A stretch of 44,736 bases of DNA from Candidatus Nanopelagicales bacterium (lineage in GTDB: Bacteria > Actinomycetota > Actinomycetes > S36-B12 > UBA5976), in assembly GCA_018402365.1 (NCBI GenBank), contig JAGYJD010000013.1, positions 1 to 44,736 on the forward strand, given 5' to 3'. This document shows positions 8,578 through 16,751 of the stretch, piece by piece. Made by a program: the position numbers and the translations under genes. Each line of letters opens with the position of its first letter. Within the stretch, counting starts at the first letter, position 1. Under the pieces are notes generated by a model that was given only the letters and a program-made list of their open reading frames with translations, searched no databases and was not told where the DNA came from.

Positions 8578-9624
8578 GTGACAAAACCAAGTTTGGCCAT
8601 TGTCGGCGCCACCGGAGCTGTTGGTTCGGTAATGATTGATTTAATCAACGAGCGGGCAGACGTGTGGGGTGAAATTCACCTTTTAGCTTCGGCTCGCAGT
8701 GCGGGGAAAAAACTCAAAGTCCGCGGTAAAGAGCTGACTGTTAAAGAAATTAGCCCTGAGAATTTTGAAAACATCGACGTAGCTGTATTTGATGTGCCAG
8801 ATTCAGTAAGTGCCCAATGGGGGCCGATTGCGGCGAGCAAGGGTGTTGTTGTAGTTGATAATTCTGCGGCCTTTCGGATGGACAAAGATGTGCCTTTGGT
8901 AGTTCCAGAAGTTAATTCAACAGAAATAAATAACCGACCAAAGGGAATTATCGCTAACCCAAATTGCACCACGCTTTCTATGATTGTGGCGCTTGGTGCG
9001 CTACATAAAAAATACACTGTTAAAGAATTAGTGGTTGCGTCTTATCAAGCAGCTTCTGGCGCCGGAGTAAGTGGAGTAGAAACTCTGCAAAAGCAAATAA
9101 TTGAAGTAGCTGGTAAAGATTTAGGGTCACGAGCAAAAGATGTCCATGAAAATATTTCTGATTTAGGTCCCTTCCCAGCACCCTTAGCATTAAACGTAGT
9201 GCCATGGGCGGGATCGTTAAAAGAAGACGACTTCACTAGTGAAGAGCTTAAAGTGCAAAATGAATCTAGAAAAATTCTCGGCTTGCCAAACTTAAGAGTC
9301 ACAGCAACTTGTGTAAGAGTGCCGGTAATAACAACTCACTCTCTCGCCGTGCATGCTGTGTTTGAAGAAAAATTAACACCCGCTGCAGCTAGAGCTTTGC
9401 TAGAAAATTCACCAGGTGTTTCGGTATTGGATGATCCAGAAAATAAAATATTTCCAACTCCCGCCGCGGTAGTGGGTACTGACGCAACTTGGGTAGGTCG
9501 AATTAGACAAAATCCAGAAAATCCATACTCGCTTGAGTTTTTTGTTTGTGGAGATAACTTAAGAAAAGGCGCTGCATTAAACACTCTTCAAATTGCAGAG
9601 CATTTCGTAGCGAATAACTTCTAG
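8578..9624 (+). CDS. asd: Aspartate-semialdehyde dehydrogenase
   Basis: Reduces aspartyl phosphate to aspartate semialdehyde with NADPH, the branch point to lysine/diaminopimelate and to threonine/methionine. 348 residues. Rossmann motif [12 protein letters not shown] at the N-terminus, catalytic Cys130 in NPNCTTLSM, and the substrate-binding and catalytic block [21 protein letters not shown] with the active-site histidine. GTG start two bases after the lysC stop; AAGAG upstream is a weak ribosome-binding site, so translation may be coupled. Confidence 0.97.
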   Translation: MTKPSLAIVGATGAVGSVMIDLINERADVWGEIHLLASARSAGKKLKVRGKELTVKEISPENFENIDVAVFDVPDSVSAQWGPIAASKGVVVVDNSAAFRMDKDVPLVVPEVNSTEINNRPKGIIANPNCTTLSMIVALGALHKKYTVKELVVASYQAASGAGVSGVETLQKQIIEVAGKDLGSRAKDVHENISDLGPFPAPLALNVVPWAGSLKEDDFTSEELKVQNESRKILGLPNLRVTATCVRVPVITTHSLAVHAVFEEKLTPAAARALLENSPGVSVLDDPENKIFPTPAAVVGTDATWVGRIRQNPENPYSLEFFVCGDNLRKGAALNTLQIAEHFVANNF

Positions 9625-9627
9625 GCT
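9622..9627 (+). promoter_or_regulatory. -10 element (TAGGCT) of the GT2-GT4 fusion gene, apparently leaderless
   Basis: TAGGCT overlaps the asd stop codon (TAG at 9622-9624) and is followed by six bases and the ATG of the next gene. No Shine-Dalgarno is present. Confidence 0.55.
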
Positions 9628-9633
9628 AAAGCT

Positions 9634-12099
9634 ATGAATCAGCCAAAAGTCAGTGTGGTTTTGGTTAATTATCGTGGTGCCGACGATACTTTAAATGCCA
9701 TAGAAAGTATTCAGAACTGTGACTGGGATAAATCTAAACTTGAAATTATTGTGGTTGACAATAATTCTGGTGATGATTCTTTAAAAAAATTTGAAAAAGT
9801 TAAAAACCAAATAAAATTAGTGATCAGTGAAAATAATTTAGGTTTTGCTGGCGGTGTCAATTTAGGTGTAAAAGAAGCAAGCGGCGAGGTGATCGCCCTT
9901 TTAAATAACGATGCCCGCGCTGATAAAAATTGGATTTCAAGTGCGGTTAACAAATTAGTTTCTGATAAAGATATTGCCGCCATAGCTTGCAAGGTGTTGA
10001 GTTGGGATGGCTCAAAGATTGACTTTGTTGATGGTTCTCTTACTTGGTATGGAATGGGCTACAAGCGCGAAGCTGAAAAGCCTGTCAATGACGTAATTGA
10101 GTATGAGCGAGACGTACTTTTTGCTACTGGTTCAGCCATGTTTGTGAAGACAGACATTTTTCGTGAAGTTGGTGGATTTGACGAAAATTTCTTTATGTTT
10201 TATGAGGATGTTGATTTGGGTTGGCGACTGAATCTTTTTGGCTACAAAGTGAAATATCTTCCTGGTTCAATCGCCTATCACAAGCACCACGCTTCAATTG
10301 AAAAGTTTGGGCAATATTACGAACACTACTTATTAGAAAGAAACGCACTTCTTTCAATTTATAAAAATTATGAAGCTATGAATATAGATCGCGTACTCCC
10401 AGCTGCCATGGCCCTGAGTGTGAGACGCTCTTTAAGTCGTGGGGAATTTGATACTGAGATTTTAGAATTAACCAACAAAAATCTTGATCAAAATCAAAAT
10501 GTGGACACGAACAAAGAGGCTTTGACCGGCACTTTGGCAATTGACTCTTTTATTTCTCTTCTACCCAAAATGCAAGAAGCGCGGGATTTTGTGCAAGCCA
10601 AGCGTCGCAAAACCGACGCTGAACTTTTGACTCTTTTTAGAGAAGCGATGGAACCAGCTTATCCTTGGCCCCGCTATCTAGAGGGATATCAAAAAATTGT
10701 TGATGCTTTTAAAATCGAAGAAACTTTTAAGCGTGAGAAAAAAAGAGTTTTAGTTGTCACTGGTGAGCCATTGAGTGAAAATTTAGCGGGACCAGCAATT
10801 AGAGCTTTAGAAATTTCTAAAGCTTTAACCGGTGAATTTGAATGTCTTTTAGCTACTACCAAGTCAAATGATTTAAAACATCCCTTGGTTTCAACTATCA
10901 GCACCAGGCATAGAAGTTTAAAAAAGCTAGTAACTTGGGCAGATATCGTGGTCTTCCAAGGCTTATTAATATCTGAAAACCCTTGGATCGCTGATAGCGA
11001 AAAAATATTGATTTCAGATCTTTATGATCCTTTTCACCTTGAAGTTCTAGAGCAAAAAAAGAAGTCCAGTATTTCTTTACGCTTGCGTGGCACTCGGGAT
11101 ACCACCGATGCTTTAAATCGACAATTACGACGGGCTGACTTTTTTATTTGCGCTTCTGAACGACAAAGAAATTTCTGGCTCGGCCAACTTGCAGCTGAAG
11201 GGCGCATCAATCCCTTTACTTACGACGCAGCAACAGATTTGACTCGTCTTATAGAGGTAGTACCTTTTGGTGTTAGCGCTACAGGTATTGAAGAAGCAAA
11301 AAATAATTTAAGAAATATGTTCCCACAAATCAAGTCGCAAGACACAATTGCGCTTTGGTCAGGCGGAGTTTATGACTGGTTAGATCCATTGACCATCGTA
11401 AGAGCGGTGGCTGAATTAAATCGCAAGGACTTGAAGTTAGTTTTTATGGGGCTTACTCACCCAAATAAAGAAGTACCAAAAATGAAAATGGTTAAAGAAT
11501 TAAAAGAGCTATCTGATTCACTAAATTTAACTAACCAAAATGTCTTCTTTGTGGACAAATGGATTACCTATCAAGACCGAGGCGAGTATCTAGCTGAAGC
11601 TGATTTTGGGGTAAACGCTCACTTAGCTCATATTGAAACAACCTTTAGTTTCAGAACCAGAATCTTGGATCACTTCTGGGCCGGGCTGCCAACCATAACT
11701 ACAAAAGGCGATGCCTTAGCTGATCTAATTGAAAAAAATAATGCTGGGATAGTGGTAAATGTTTCTGATGTGGATGGTTGGCACGAAGCGCTCGAGAAAT
11801 TATTAGACAATAAAGAGTTAAGAAGTCAGCTGGCCGCCAATTCGCAAAATCTTGCTAAAGATTTTTACTGGAACAAAGCTCTCACCCCATTAGTTAAATT
11901 CATTCGATCGGCTACACCGGCGCCAGATAGAATTTTAATGCCCGATTTATTAGGTGAAAGAAGATTTAGTAATCCTTACTTAGCAAGTTTTCCACGATTG
12001 GCCGAGTCAAATTTAATCAGCGCAGCTGCCTTATTAAAGGATAAAGGACTGAAAGCGCTATTAAAAAAGGTTGCGAAAAAAATCTTAAGAAGAGGTTAG
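9634..12099 (+). CDS. Two-domain glycosyltransferase (GT2 fused to GT4)
   Basis: 821-residue fusion of two glycosyltransferases. Residues 1 to about 270 are a GT-A, GT2 rhamnosyltransferase-like domain: VSVVLVNYRGADDTLNAIESI, NNLGFAGGVNLGV, LLNNDARADKNWI (the D-x-D-like metal site) and FMFYEDVDLGWRLNLFGY. A linker follows. From about residue 370 a GT-B, GT4-like domain starts at VLVVTGEPLSENLAGPAIRA and contains LWSGGVYDWLDPLTIVRAV and FSFRTRILDHFWAGLP. The second domain is a clear paralogue of the stand-alone protein at 31216-32556. Two linked transfers on one growing chain are plausible. The ATG at 9634 follows asd by nine bases and has its own apparent leaderless promoter. Confidence 0.9.
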   Translation: MNQPKVSVVLVNYRGADDTLNAIESIQNCDWDKSKLEIIVVDNNSGDDSLKKFEKVKNQIKLVISENNLGFAGGVNLGVKEASGEVIALLNNDARADKNWISSAVNKLVSDKDIAAIACKVLSWDGSKIDFVDGSLTWYGMGYKREAEKPVNDVIEYERDVLFATGSAMFVKTDIFREVGGFDENFFMFYEDVDLGWRLNLFGYKVKYLPGSIAYHKHHASIEKFGQYYEHYLLERNALLSIYKNYEAMNIDRVLPAAMALSVRRSLSRGEFDTEILELTNKNLDQNQNVDTNKEALTGTLAIDSFISLLPKMQEARDFVQAKRRKTDAELLTLFREAMEPAYPWPRYLEGYQKIVDAFKIEETFKREKKRVLVVTGEPLSENLAGPAIRALEISKALTGEFECLLATTKSNDLKHPLVSTISTRHRSLKKLVTWADIVVFQGLLISENPWIADSEKILISDLYDPFHLEVLEQKKKSSISLRLRGTRDTTDALNRQLRRADFFICASERQRNFWLGQLAAEGRINPFTYDAATDLTRLIEVVPFGVSATGIEEAKNNLRNMFPQIKSQDTIALWSGGVYDWLDPLTIVRAVAELNRKDLKLVFMGLTHPNKEVPKMKMVKELKELSDSLNLTNQNVFFVDKWITYQDRGEYLAEADFGVNAHLAHIETTFSFRTRILDHFWAGLPTITTKGDALADLIEKNNAGIVVNVSDVDGWHEALEKLLDNKELRSQLAANSQNLAKDFYWNKALTPLVKFIRSATPAPDRILMPDLLGERRFSNPYLASFPRLAESNLISAAALLKDKGLKALLKKVAKKILRRG

Positions 12100-12100
12100 T

Positions 12101-12823
12101 TTACGGAAGTTTTTGATAATTTTCTAAAACCTCATCGACTTCACCAATTGAGTACAAAGTTCCATGGTCTAATAAAACCGCTGAGTCACAAAAATCTCTA
12201 ACATTTTGAGCACTATGGGTAACTAAAACTATGCTGCAGCCCTCTGATTGCATCTGCTTAATCTTTGAAAAACATTTACTTTGAAAAGGCTCGTCCCCAA
12301 CTGCTAACACTTCATCAACCAATAACAGCTCAGGATCAGTGTGAATTGCAATTGCAAAACCCAATCTGGCATACATGCCACTTGAATAGAATTTTACTGG
12401 CGTGTCAATAAATTCTTCAATTCCAGAAAAGTCAATTATTGAATCCAGTTGACTTTGAGTTTGCTTTTTCGTCCTACCTAAAATTGCTGAGTTTAAAAAA
12501 ATGTTCTCTCGGCCAGTCATGTCGGGTTGAAACCCAGCCCCTAGTTCCAAAAGAGCGGCAGTTGCCACAGGTCTCGTTACAAAACCTTCGCTAGGAGTTA
12601 AAACTCCACTAATAATTTTTAATAAAGTACTTTTGCCTGAACCATTTCTACCAATTAATCCAACAGTTGAGCCCGACTCAACATTAAAAGATATATTGCG
12701 AAGTGCCCAAAACACTTTGTTGAACTTTTTGGCATGACGATCAGTTAAAAATTCTTTAAATGTTGATTGGTAATATTTTCTAAATTCTCGCCCAACATTG
12801 TTAATTTCTACCACTGTGCTCAT
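12101..12823 (-). CDS. Polysaccharide ABC exporter ATP-binding subunit (Wzt/TagH-like)
   Basis: ATPase of an ABC-2 exporter for lipid-linked polysaccharide or teichoic-acid-like polymers. 240 residues: Walker A GLIGRNGSGKSTLLK, Q-loop region LGAGFQPDMTGRENIF, signature YSSGMYARLGFA, Walker B LLLVDEVLAVGD and H-loop VLVTHS. The LGAGFxPDxTGREN block is characteristic of the Wzt/TagH/RfbE subgroup. It lacks the extra C-terminal carbohydrate-binding domain of long Wzt proteins, so export is probably not gated by a chain-end modification. Three bases separate it from the permease gene upstream. Its stop is one base from the convergent GT2-GT4 gene. Confidence 0.93.
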   Translation of the reverse strand: MSTVVEINNVGREFRKYYQSTFKEFLTDRHAKKFNKVFWALRNISFNVESGSTVGLIGRNGSGKSTLLKIISGVLTPSEGFVTRPVATAALLELGAGFQPDMTGRENIFLNSAILGRTKKQTQSQLDSIIDFSGIEEFIDTPVKFYSSGMYARLGFAIAIHTDPELLLVDEVLAVGDEPFQSKCFSKIKQMQSEGCSIVLVTHSAQNVRDFCDSAVLLDHGTLYSIGEVDEVLENYQKLP

Positions 12824-12826
12824 TAT

Positions 12827-13741
12827 TTATAAATCCGCCGCAATCGATCCTGACAATCTCGCAAAAATTCTTTGTGCAAGTATTAAAAAGACCCAACTTG
12901 CCAAAACCGTTAACCAAAGTCGGGTTGAAAAAACTGAATCAAAAAATTGATATTTTAAACCGGCCTCTGTAACCATCGGGGGCCATAAAGCTTGCTGGGC
13001 CGCCATCACTACCAAGGCAAAAGGATTAGCGAGATACAACTGTTGCAAAAAGTTGCTAGCGGGTAATCCCGCCAAAAATTCCATCGCGAAGGTCCAAGGA
13101 TAAAGAATTGGGCTAAGCCAAAAACCCAATAGCAGTCCAACTTCAACAATGAACTGAGTATCGCGAAAGCGGACATTTAAAACAGAAAGGATTAAGCCGG
13201 CACCAAAGGCGACCGGGAAAACAATTAAAAATACCGGAACCAAGAATAATAAATTCTCAATACTAGGCCAACTGCCAAATATGGCATAGCCAATAATCAG
13301 AACTAAACTTTGAAAAAAGAAATTTACAACCGAAACAGCAAAACTTGTAAGTGGTAAAACTTCTCTAGGAAACCAAACTTTTTTTAAAAGTGCGCTGTTA
13401 GTAGTCAAGGTGGTAGAACCAGCGCTGATTGACTCACTGAGCAGATTCCAGAAAATCAAACCAACAAAAATAAAAATTCCAAATTGCTCAACCGAGCGCG
13501 CAGCACCTAGAAATTGTCCAACTACCACTCCATAAATAAAAAGCATTACCAGCGGACGTACCAAACTCCAGCCGATACCTAAAACGCTTCCTTTGTATCT
13601 TCCCGCTAACTCTCTATTTAAAAGCGCCATTAATAATTCCCTGGCACCCAACAAGTCCTTAACGTCTTTAAATACGCCAGTGGTTCGCCCAATTGGAACT
13701 AAAGTAACCGTGGGACCAATTTTTCGAATTGGCTCAGTCAA
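12827..13741 (-). CDS. Polysaccharide ABC-2 exporter permease (Wzm/TagG-like)
   Basis: Membrane subunit of the ABC-2 type polysaccharide exporter, 304 residues with about six transmembrane segments after a cytoplasmic N-terminus. Marks of the family: LLMALLNRELAGRYKGSVLGIGWSLVRPLVMLFIYGVVVG, the FGIFIFVGLIFWNLLSESI segment, and LSPILYPWTFAMEFL. TTG start at 13741, with AGGAG placed four to five bases upstream, a strong ribosome-binding site. Co-transcribed between the GT2 and the ATPase gene. Together with the ATPase it offers an export route distinct from the Wzx-like flippase at 3817-5031. Confidence 0.92.
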   Translation of the reverse strand: MTEPIRKIGPTVTLVPIGRTTGVFKDVKDLLGARELLMALLNRELAGRYKGSVLGIGWSLVRPLVMLFIYGVVVGQFLGAARSVEQFGIFIFVGLIFWNLLSESISAGSTTLTTNSALLKKVWFPREVLPLTSFAVSVVNFFFQSLVLIIGYAIFGSWPSIENLLFLVPVFLIVFPVAFGAGLILSVLNVRFRDTQFIVEVGLLLGFWLSPILYPWTFAMEFLAGLPASNFLQQLYLANPFALVVMAAQQALWPPMVTEAGLKYQFFDSVFSTRLWLTVLASWVFLILAQRIFARLSGSIAADL

Positions 13742-13762
13742 ATAATTCTCCTAAAAAAATTT

Positions 13763-14704
13763 TCATGAATGTGGTGAATGGGTCTTTGAGTAGGTAGGTT
13801 TACCCATTGCCATGGTAACAACAAGCCCTAGGTATTCAGCAATAACTCCGAGTGCAATTAAAACCAATCCTCCTAAAACTAGAATCACAACCATCACCGA
13901 AGCCCAACCCAGTGGTAACTGGGGATTATTTATTCGCTCAATTATAAAGAATATCGCTAACACAATTCCTAAAAAAGATGTCAAAATACCCGAAATTGAA
14001 ACCAATCGCAATGGTTTTGTTCCCGAAGAAATCACCATTCGCCAAAAGAGTGCGATTAATTTGCCAGGTGAATAATTTTTTGGCGGTCTTAATTCAGTTC
14101 TGAAGTTGGTTTCGATAGTTTCAAAGCCACCACAAAACCAAGTGAGTGCTACATCTACGTAAGTGCCGGGTCCAGTTTGATTGGCAATTTTGCGAGCAAT
14201 CTCGCCATCGATCAACCGGAAACTTGAAAAGTCAATTTTTGATAAATCTTTCGGAAAAAGTTTGCCAGCAATCCAATGGGCGAATTTTGATCCCAGTTTT
14301 CTCCACCAAGAATGGGGGGAGCCTTTTAAGTCAATTCCATAAACTACTTGTGCATTAGCTCCAGTGGCTCGCTTTAGTAAATTTGAGATGTCAGAAGGGT
14401 CATGTTGTCCATCCTCGTCGACAGTTACTACCCAATCGGCAGTAGTTTCAGACAATCCAGCCAAAACAGCAGCGTGCTCACCGTAATTCCTACTAAGCCA
14501 GAGGGGTTTGACCTTTTTATACTTAATCGCTAAACGCTGTGCTGCGACTACAGATTCTTGCGATCCCGCGTCCCACACCAAATAGATAGACCGCAGATTT
14601 AGTTTTTTAGTCGATAAAATCAATTCATCCACTACTGGTTCGATCGTTGCTCCGCCGTCATAAAGAGGAATTACGATATCGAGGGATTTGGTGGTGATAG
14701 GCAC
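13763..14704 (-). CDS. Membrane-anchored GT2 (undecaprenyl-phosphate sugar transferase type)
   Basis: GT2 enzyme of the DPM1/GtrB/ArnC type, which moves a sugar from a nucleotide to undecaprenyl phosphate. LDIVIPLYDGG opens the GT-A fold; VTVDEDGQHDPSDI holds the DxD-like metal site; two C-terminal transmembrane segments (about residues 225-255 and 265-295) anchor it. The frame allows a TTG at 14710, but the -10 element TACAAT at 14716-14711 lies six bases before the GTG at 14704, so a leaderless GTG start (313 residues) is preferred. It heads the operon with the ABC exporter. The sugar is unknown. Confidence 0.88.
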   Translation of the reverse strand: MPITTKSLDIVIPLYDGGATIEPVVDELILSTKKLNLRSIYLVWDAGSQESVVAAQRLAIKYKKVKPLWLSRNYGEHAAVLAGLSETTADWVVTVDEDGQHDPSDISNLLKRATGANAQVVYGIDLKGSPHSWWRKLGSKFAHWIAGKLFPKDLSKIDFSSFRLIDGEIARKIANQTGPGTYVDVALTWFCGGFETIETNFRTELRPPKNYSPGKLIALFWRMVISSGTKPLRLVSISGILTSFLGIVLAIFFIIERINNPQLPLGWASVMVVILVLGGLVLIALGVIAEYLGLVVTMAMGKPTYSKTHSPHS

Positions 14705-14710
14705 ATCCAA

Positions 14711-14716
14711 ATTGTA
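14711..14716 (-). promoter_or_regulatory. -10 element (TACAAT) of the GT2/ABC-exporter operon
   Basis: Minus-strand TACAAT, then six bases, then GTG at 14704. It sits in the divergent gap before the FHA gene. No Shine-Dalgarno precedes the start, so the transcript is probably leaderless. Confidence 0.5.
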
Positions 14717-14773
14717 ACGGGGGTGGCTATCGAATAACCTAAATTGGGTGTTGTTGCTACAAAGGAGCGAATT

Positions 14774-15496
14774 TTGAGTCTGTTAGACCAATTCGAAGTT
14801 AGTTTTAACGAACTTTCCAATGGTGCACTAACCCATGGTGGTTTAAACGAATTACAGCCGGTGGAAGTTGCAGCGGCTGTCCAACAAGAAATTGTGAGAG
14901 TTTTTAAAGAAGTAAACCCTGGAGCAAAATTACTCGAATTAAGAATAGAGCTAGCTACCCACGACTTTGAGCGGCTCGGTCGCTTTAATGCCCTACTCAA
15001 TGACCGACTGAGAGACATTGTTCAAAAATTTAGCGAACTTAAAAGATATCCGTTTGCACACGAAACCAAAATATTAGTAGTAGAGGACCCTCACTTAACA
15101 AAAGGTGTTTTGCGTGCCACTCCCACTATTGAAGAAATAATTGGTGATGCCACATTGCCAAATTTATTTGAAGAGTTGGTTAATTATGCTCCTGAAATTA
15201 TTGAAGAAAAGAAACCAACCTACGAATTGGTTTATGGTGGGCAAGTTTATGAGCTAAGTACAGGGACAATCACAATTGGGCGTGGAGAGAATGTCTCGAT
15301 TCAGATTCCTGACTCTGGTGTCTCACGTAAACATCTAGAAATAAGTATCACGCAAGATGAAATTTTAATTGAAGACTTGAATTCAACTAACGGAACTTTC
15401 ATAAACGGTAAGCAAATAAATGCCTACTTGGTAACCGAGCCAGTTGGCATAAACTTAGGCAGCTCTAAATTGGAAATTAGAATTAAATCTGAATGA
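14774..15496 (+). CDS. FHA-domain protein, FhaA-like (DUF3662 + FHA)
   Basis: Phosphothreonine-binding adaptor of the PknB pathway. 240 residues. The N-terminal DUF3662-type domain shows LNELQPVEVAAAVQQEI, the pattern of actinobacterial FhaA (EVQPVEIAAAL). The C-terminal FHA domain (about residues 145-238) has TIGRGENVSIQIPDSGVSRKHLEI and NSTNGTFINGK, with the conserved R, S-R-K-H and N residues that bind phosphothreonine. TTG at 14774 is chosen over the upstream TTG at 14744 because AAAGGAG (14761-14767) lies six bases before it and the N-terminus then matches FhaA. Overlaps the phosphatase gene by four bases (ATGA). In mycobacteria FhaA regulates late peptidoglycan precursor export with MviN; that role here is inferred. 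Confidence 0.9.
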   Translation: MSLLDQFEVSFNELSNGALTHGGLNELQPVEVAAAVQQEIVRVFKEVNPGAKLLELRIELATHDFERLGRFNALLNDRLRDIVQKFSELKRYPFAHETKILVVEDPHLTKGVLRATPTIEEIIGDATLPNLFEELVNYAPEIIEEKKPTYELVYGGQVYELSTGTITIGRGENVSIQIPDSGVSRKHLEISITQDEILIEDLNSTNGTFINGKQINAYLVTEPVGINLGSSKLEIRIKSE

Positions 15497-16713
15497 AAAA
15501 TTCTTTTAAACTAAGAGCAGCAGGTCGAAGTGATGTTGGCTCTGTTCGAGCTGACAATGAAGATTCGGCTTATCTTGGCCCCCATTTAATGTTGGTGGCA
15601 GATGGCATGGGCGGTCACGCGGCTGGTGAGCTAGCGAGCTCAACTGCAGTTGCGATCATGGCGCAACTTGACAAGCCGATGTCTAGTAGCGACGCTGAAC
15701 TAGCATTTTCTGCAGCAATAAAACAAATTGGTGATGAGTTAGCGAAAGTTATAAAATTAGATCCAGAACGCGCCGGGTTAGGGACGACTCTCTCTGCTTC
15801 TTACTGGGATGGCAATGAATTAACTATTGCTCATGTTGGCGATTCAAGAGTTTATTTATTGAGAGAAAATAACCTTATCCAATTAACTAAAGACGACACT
15901 TTTGTACAAACCCTGGTTGATACTGGCCAGATCTCAGCTCAAGATGCTTTAACCCATCCACAACGTTCATTGCTTTTACAAGCAGTTGACGGAACTAGTC
16001 ATCCTAAGCCAAATTTTTTAAATCAAGAATTACTTTTGGGTGACAGGGTTTTACTAGCTACCGACGGCTTGACTTCAGTACTTTCAGAAAATGAATTAAA
16101 AGAAATTTTAAGAGATTCTGATTTAGTTGGTGCGGTAACAAAATTAATTGAAGAAACCAATGAGCGTGGGGCGCCAGATAATGTAACGGTAATTGTTGCC
16201 GATGTTGTTGAAGAAAATCGAAGTAGCGAAACTGCGGTAGTGGGAGCTGCGGCTGAGCCAAGAAATAGATTTGAACTACCTGAATTAGAATTTCCGGAGG
16301 ATTCTCACCCTTTTGCACCAGATGAATATGCAATTGAAAAACAGCAGGCTTGGATCCGGATTGGCTTAAGTACCTTTATTGTTCTGCTCTCTTTGGTCTT
16401 AACATTTTTAAGTCTCAGTTCATGGCTTTCTGAGCGCTATTACGTAGGGCAACTTGGTGATTCGGTGGCGGTTTATCAAGGTGTTCCGCGAAGCCTTGGC
16501 CCGGTATCGCTCTCACGACCAATTAGTACTTCCTCATTAAAACTAATTTCTTTAATTGAAGGTGATCAAATTTTGGTAGAAAACGGCCTTTCGGCAGAAT
16601 CTGTTTCAGAAGCTTTATTTATAATCAGGCGACTTGATCAGAGAGCACTGTGTGCTCGTGAGCCAAATTTTGAATTTTGTCCCGAAGCGCTTGAATCTGT
16701 AAGGCCAAAGTAG
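15493..16713 (+). CDS. PP2C-family serine/threonine phosphatase, PstP-like
   Basis: Membrane-tethered PPM phosphatase that dephosphorylates PknB and its targets. 406 residues. Catalytic domain (1 to about 240) with SVRADNEDSAYLG, LMLVADGMGGHAAGE (metal-binding aspartate and glycine), AHVGDSRVYLL, LLATDGL and APDNVTVIVADV. A single transmembrane segment (about 288-310) follows, then an extracytoplasmic domain of roughly 95 residues with two cysteines near the end (LCAREPNFEFC), possibly a disulphide. The ATG overlaps the TGA of the FHA gene (ATGA), showing tight coupling. The kinase gene follows 38 bases downstream. Confidence 0.93.
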   Translation: MKNSFKLRAAGRSDVGSVRADNEDSAYLGPHLMLVADGMGGHAAGELASSTAVAIMAQLDKPMSSSDAELAFSAAIKQIGDELAKVIKLDPERAGLGTTLSASYWDGNELTIAHVGDSRVYLLRENNLIQLTKDDTFVQTLVDTGQISAQDALTHPQRSLLLQAVDGTSHPKPNFLNQELLLGDRVLLATDGLTSVLSENELKEILRDSDLVGAVTKLIEETNERGAPDNVTVIVADVVEENRSSETAVVGAAAEPRNRFELPELEFPEDSHPFAPDEYAIEKQQAWIRIGLSTFIVLLSLVLTFLSLSSWLSERYYVGQLGDSVAVYQGVPRSLGPVSLSRPISTSSLKLISLIEGDQILVENGLSAESVSEALFIIRRLDQRALCAREPNFEFCPEALESVRPK

Positions 16714-16751
16714 AACTTCTAGCTAAAGTATTGATTTAAAGGAGCCGATTT

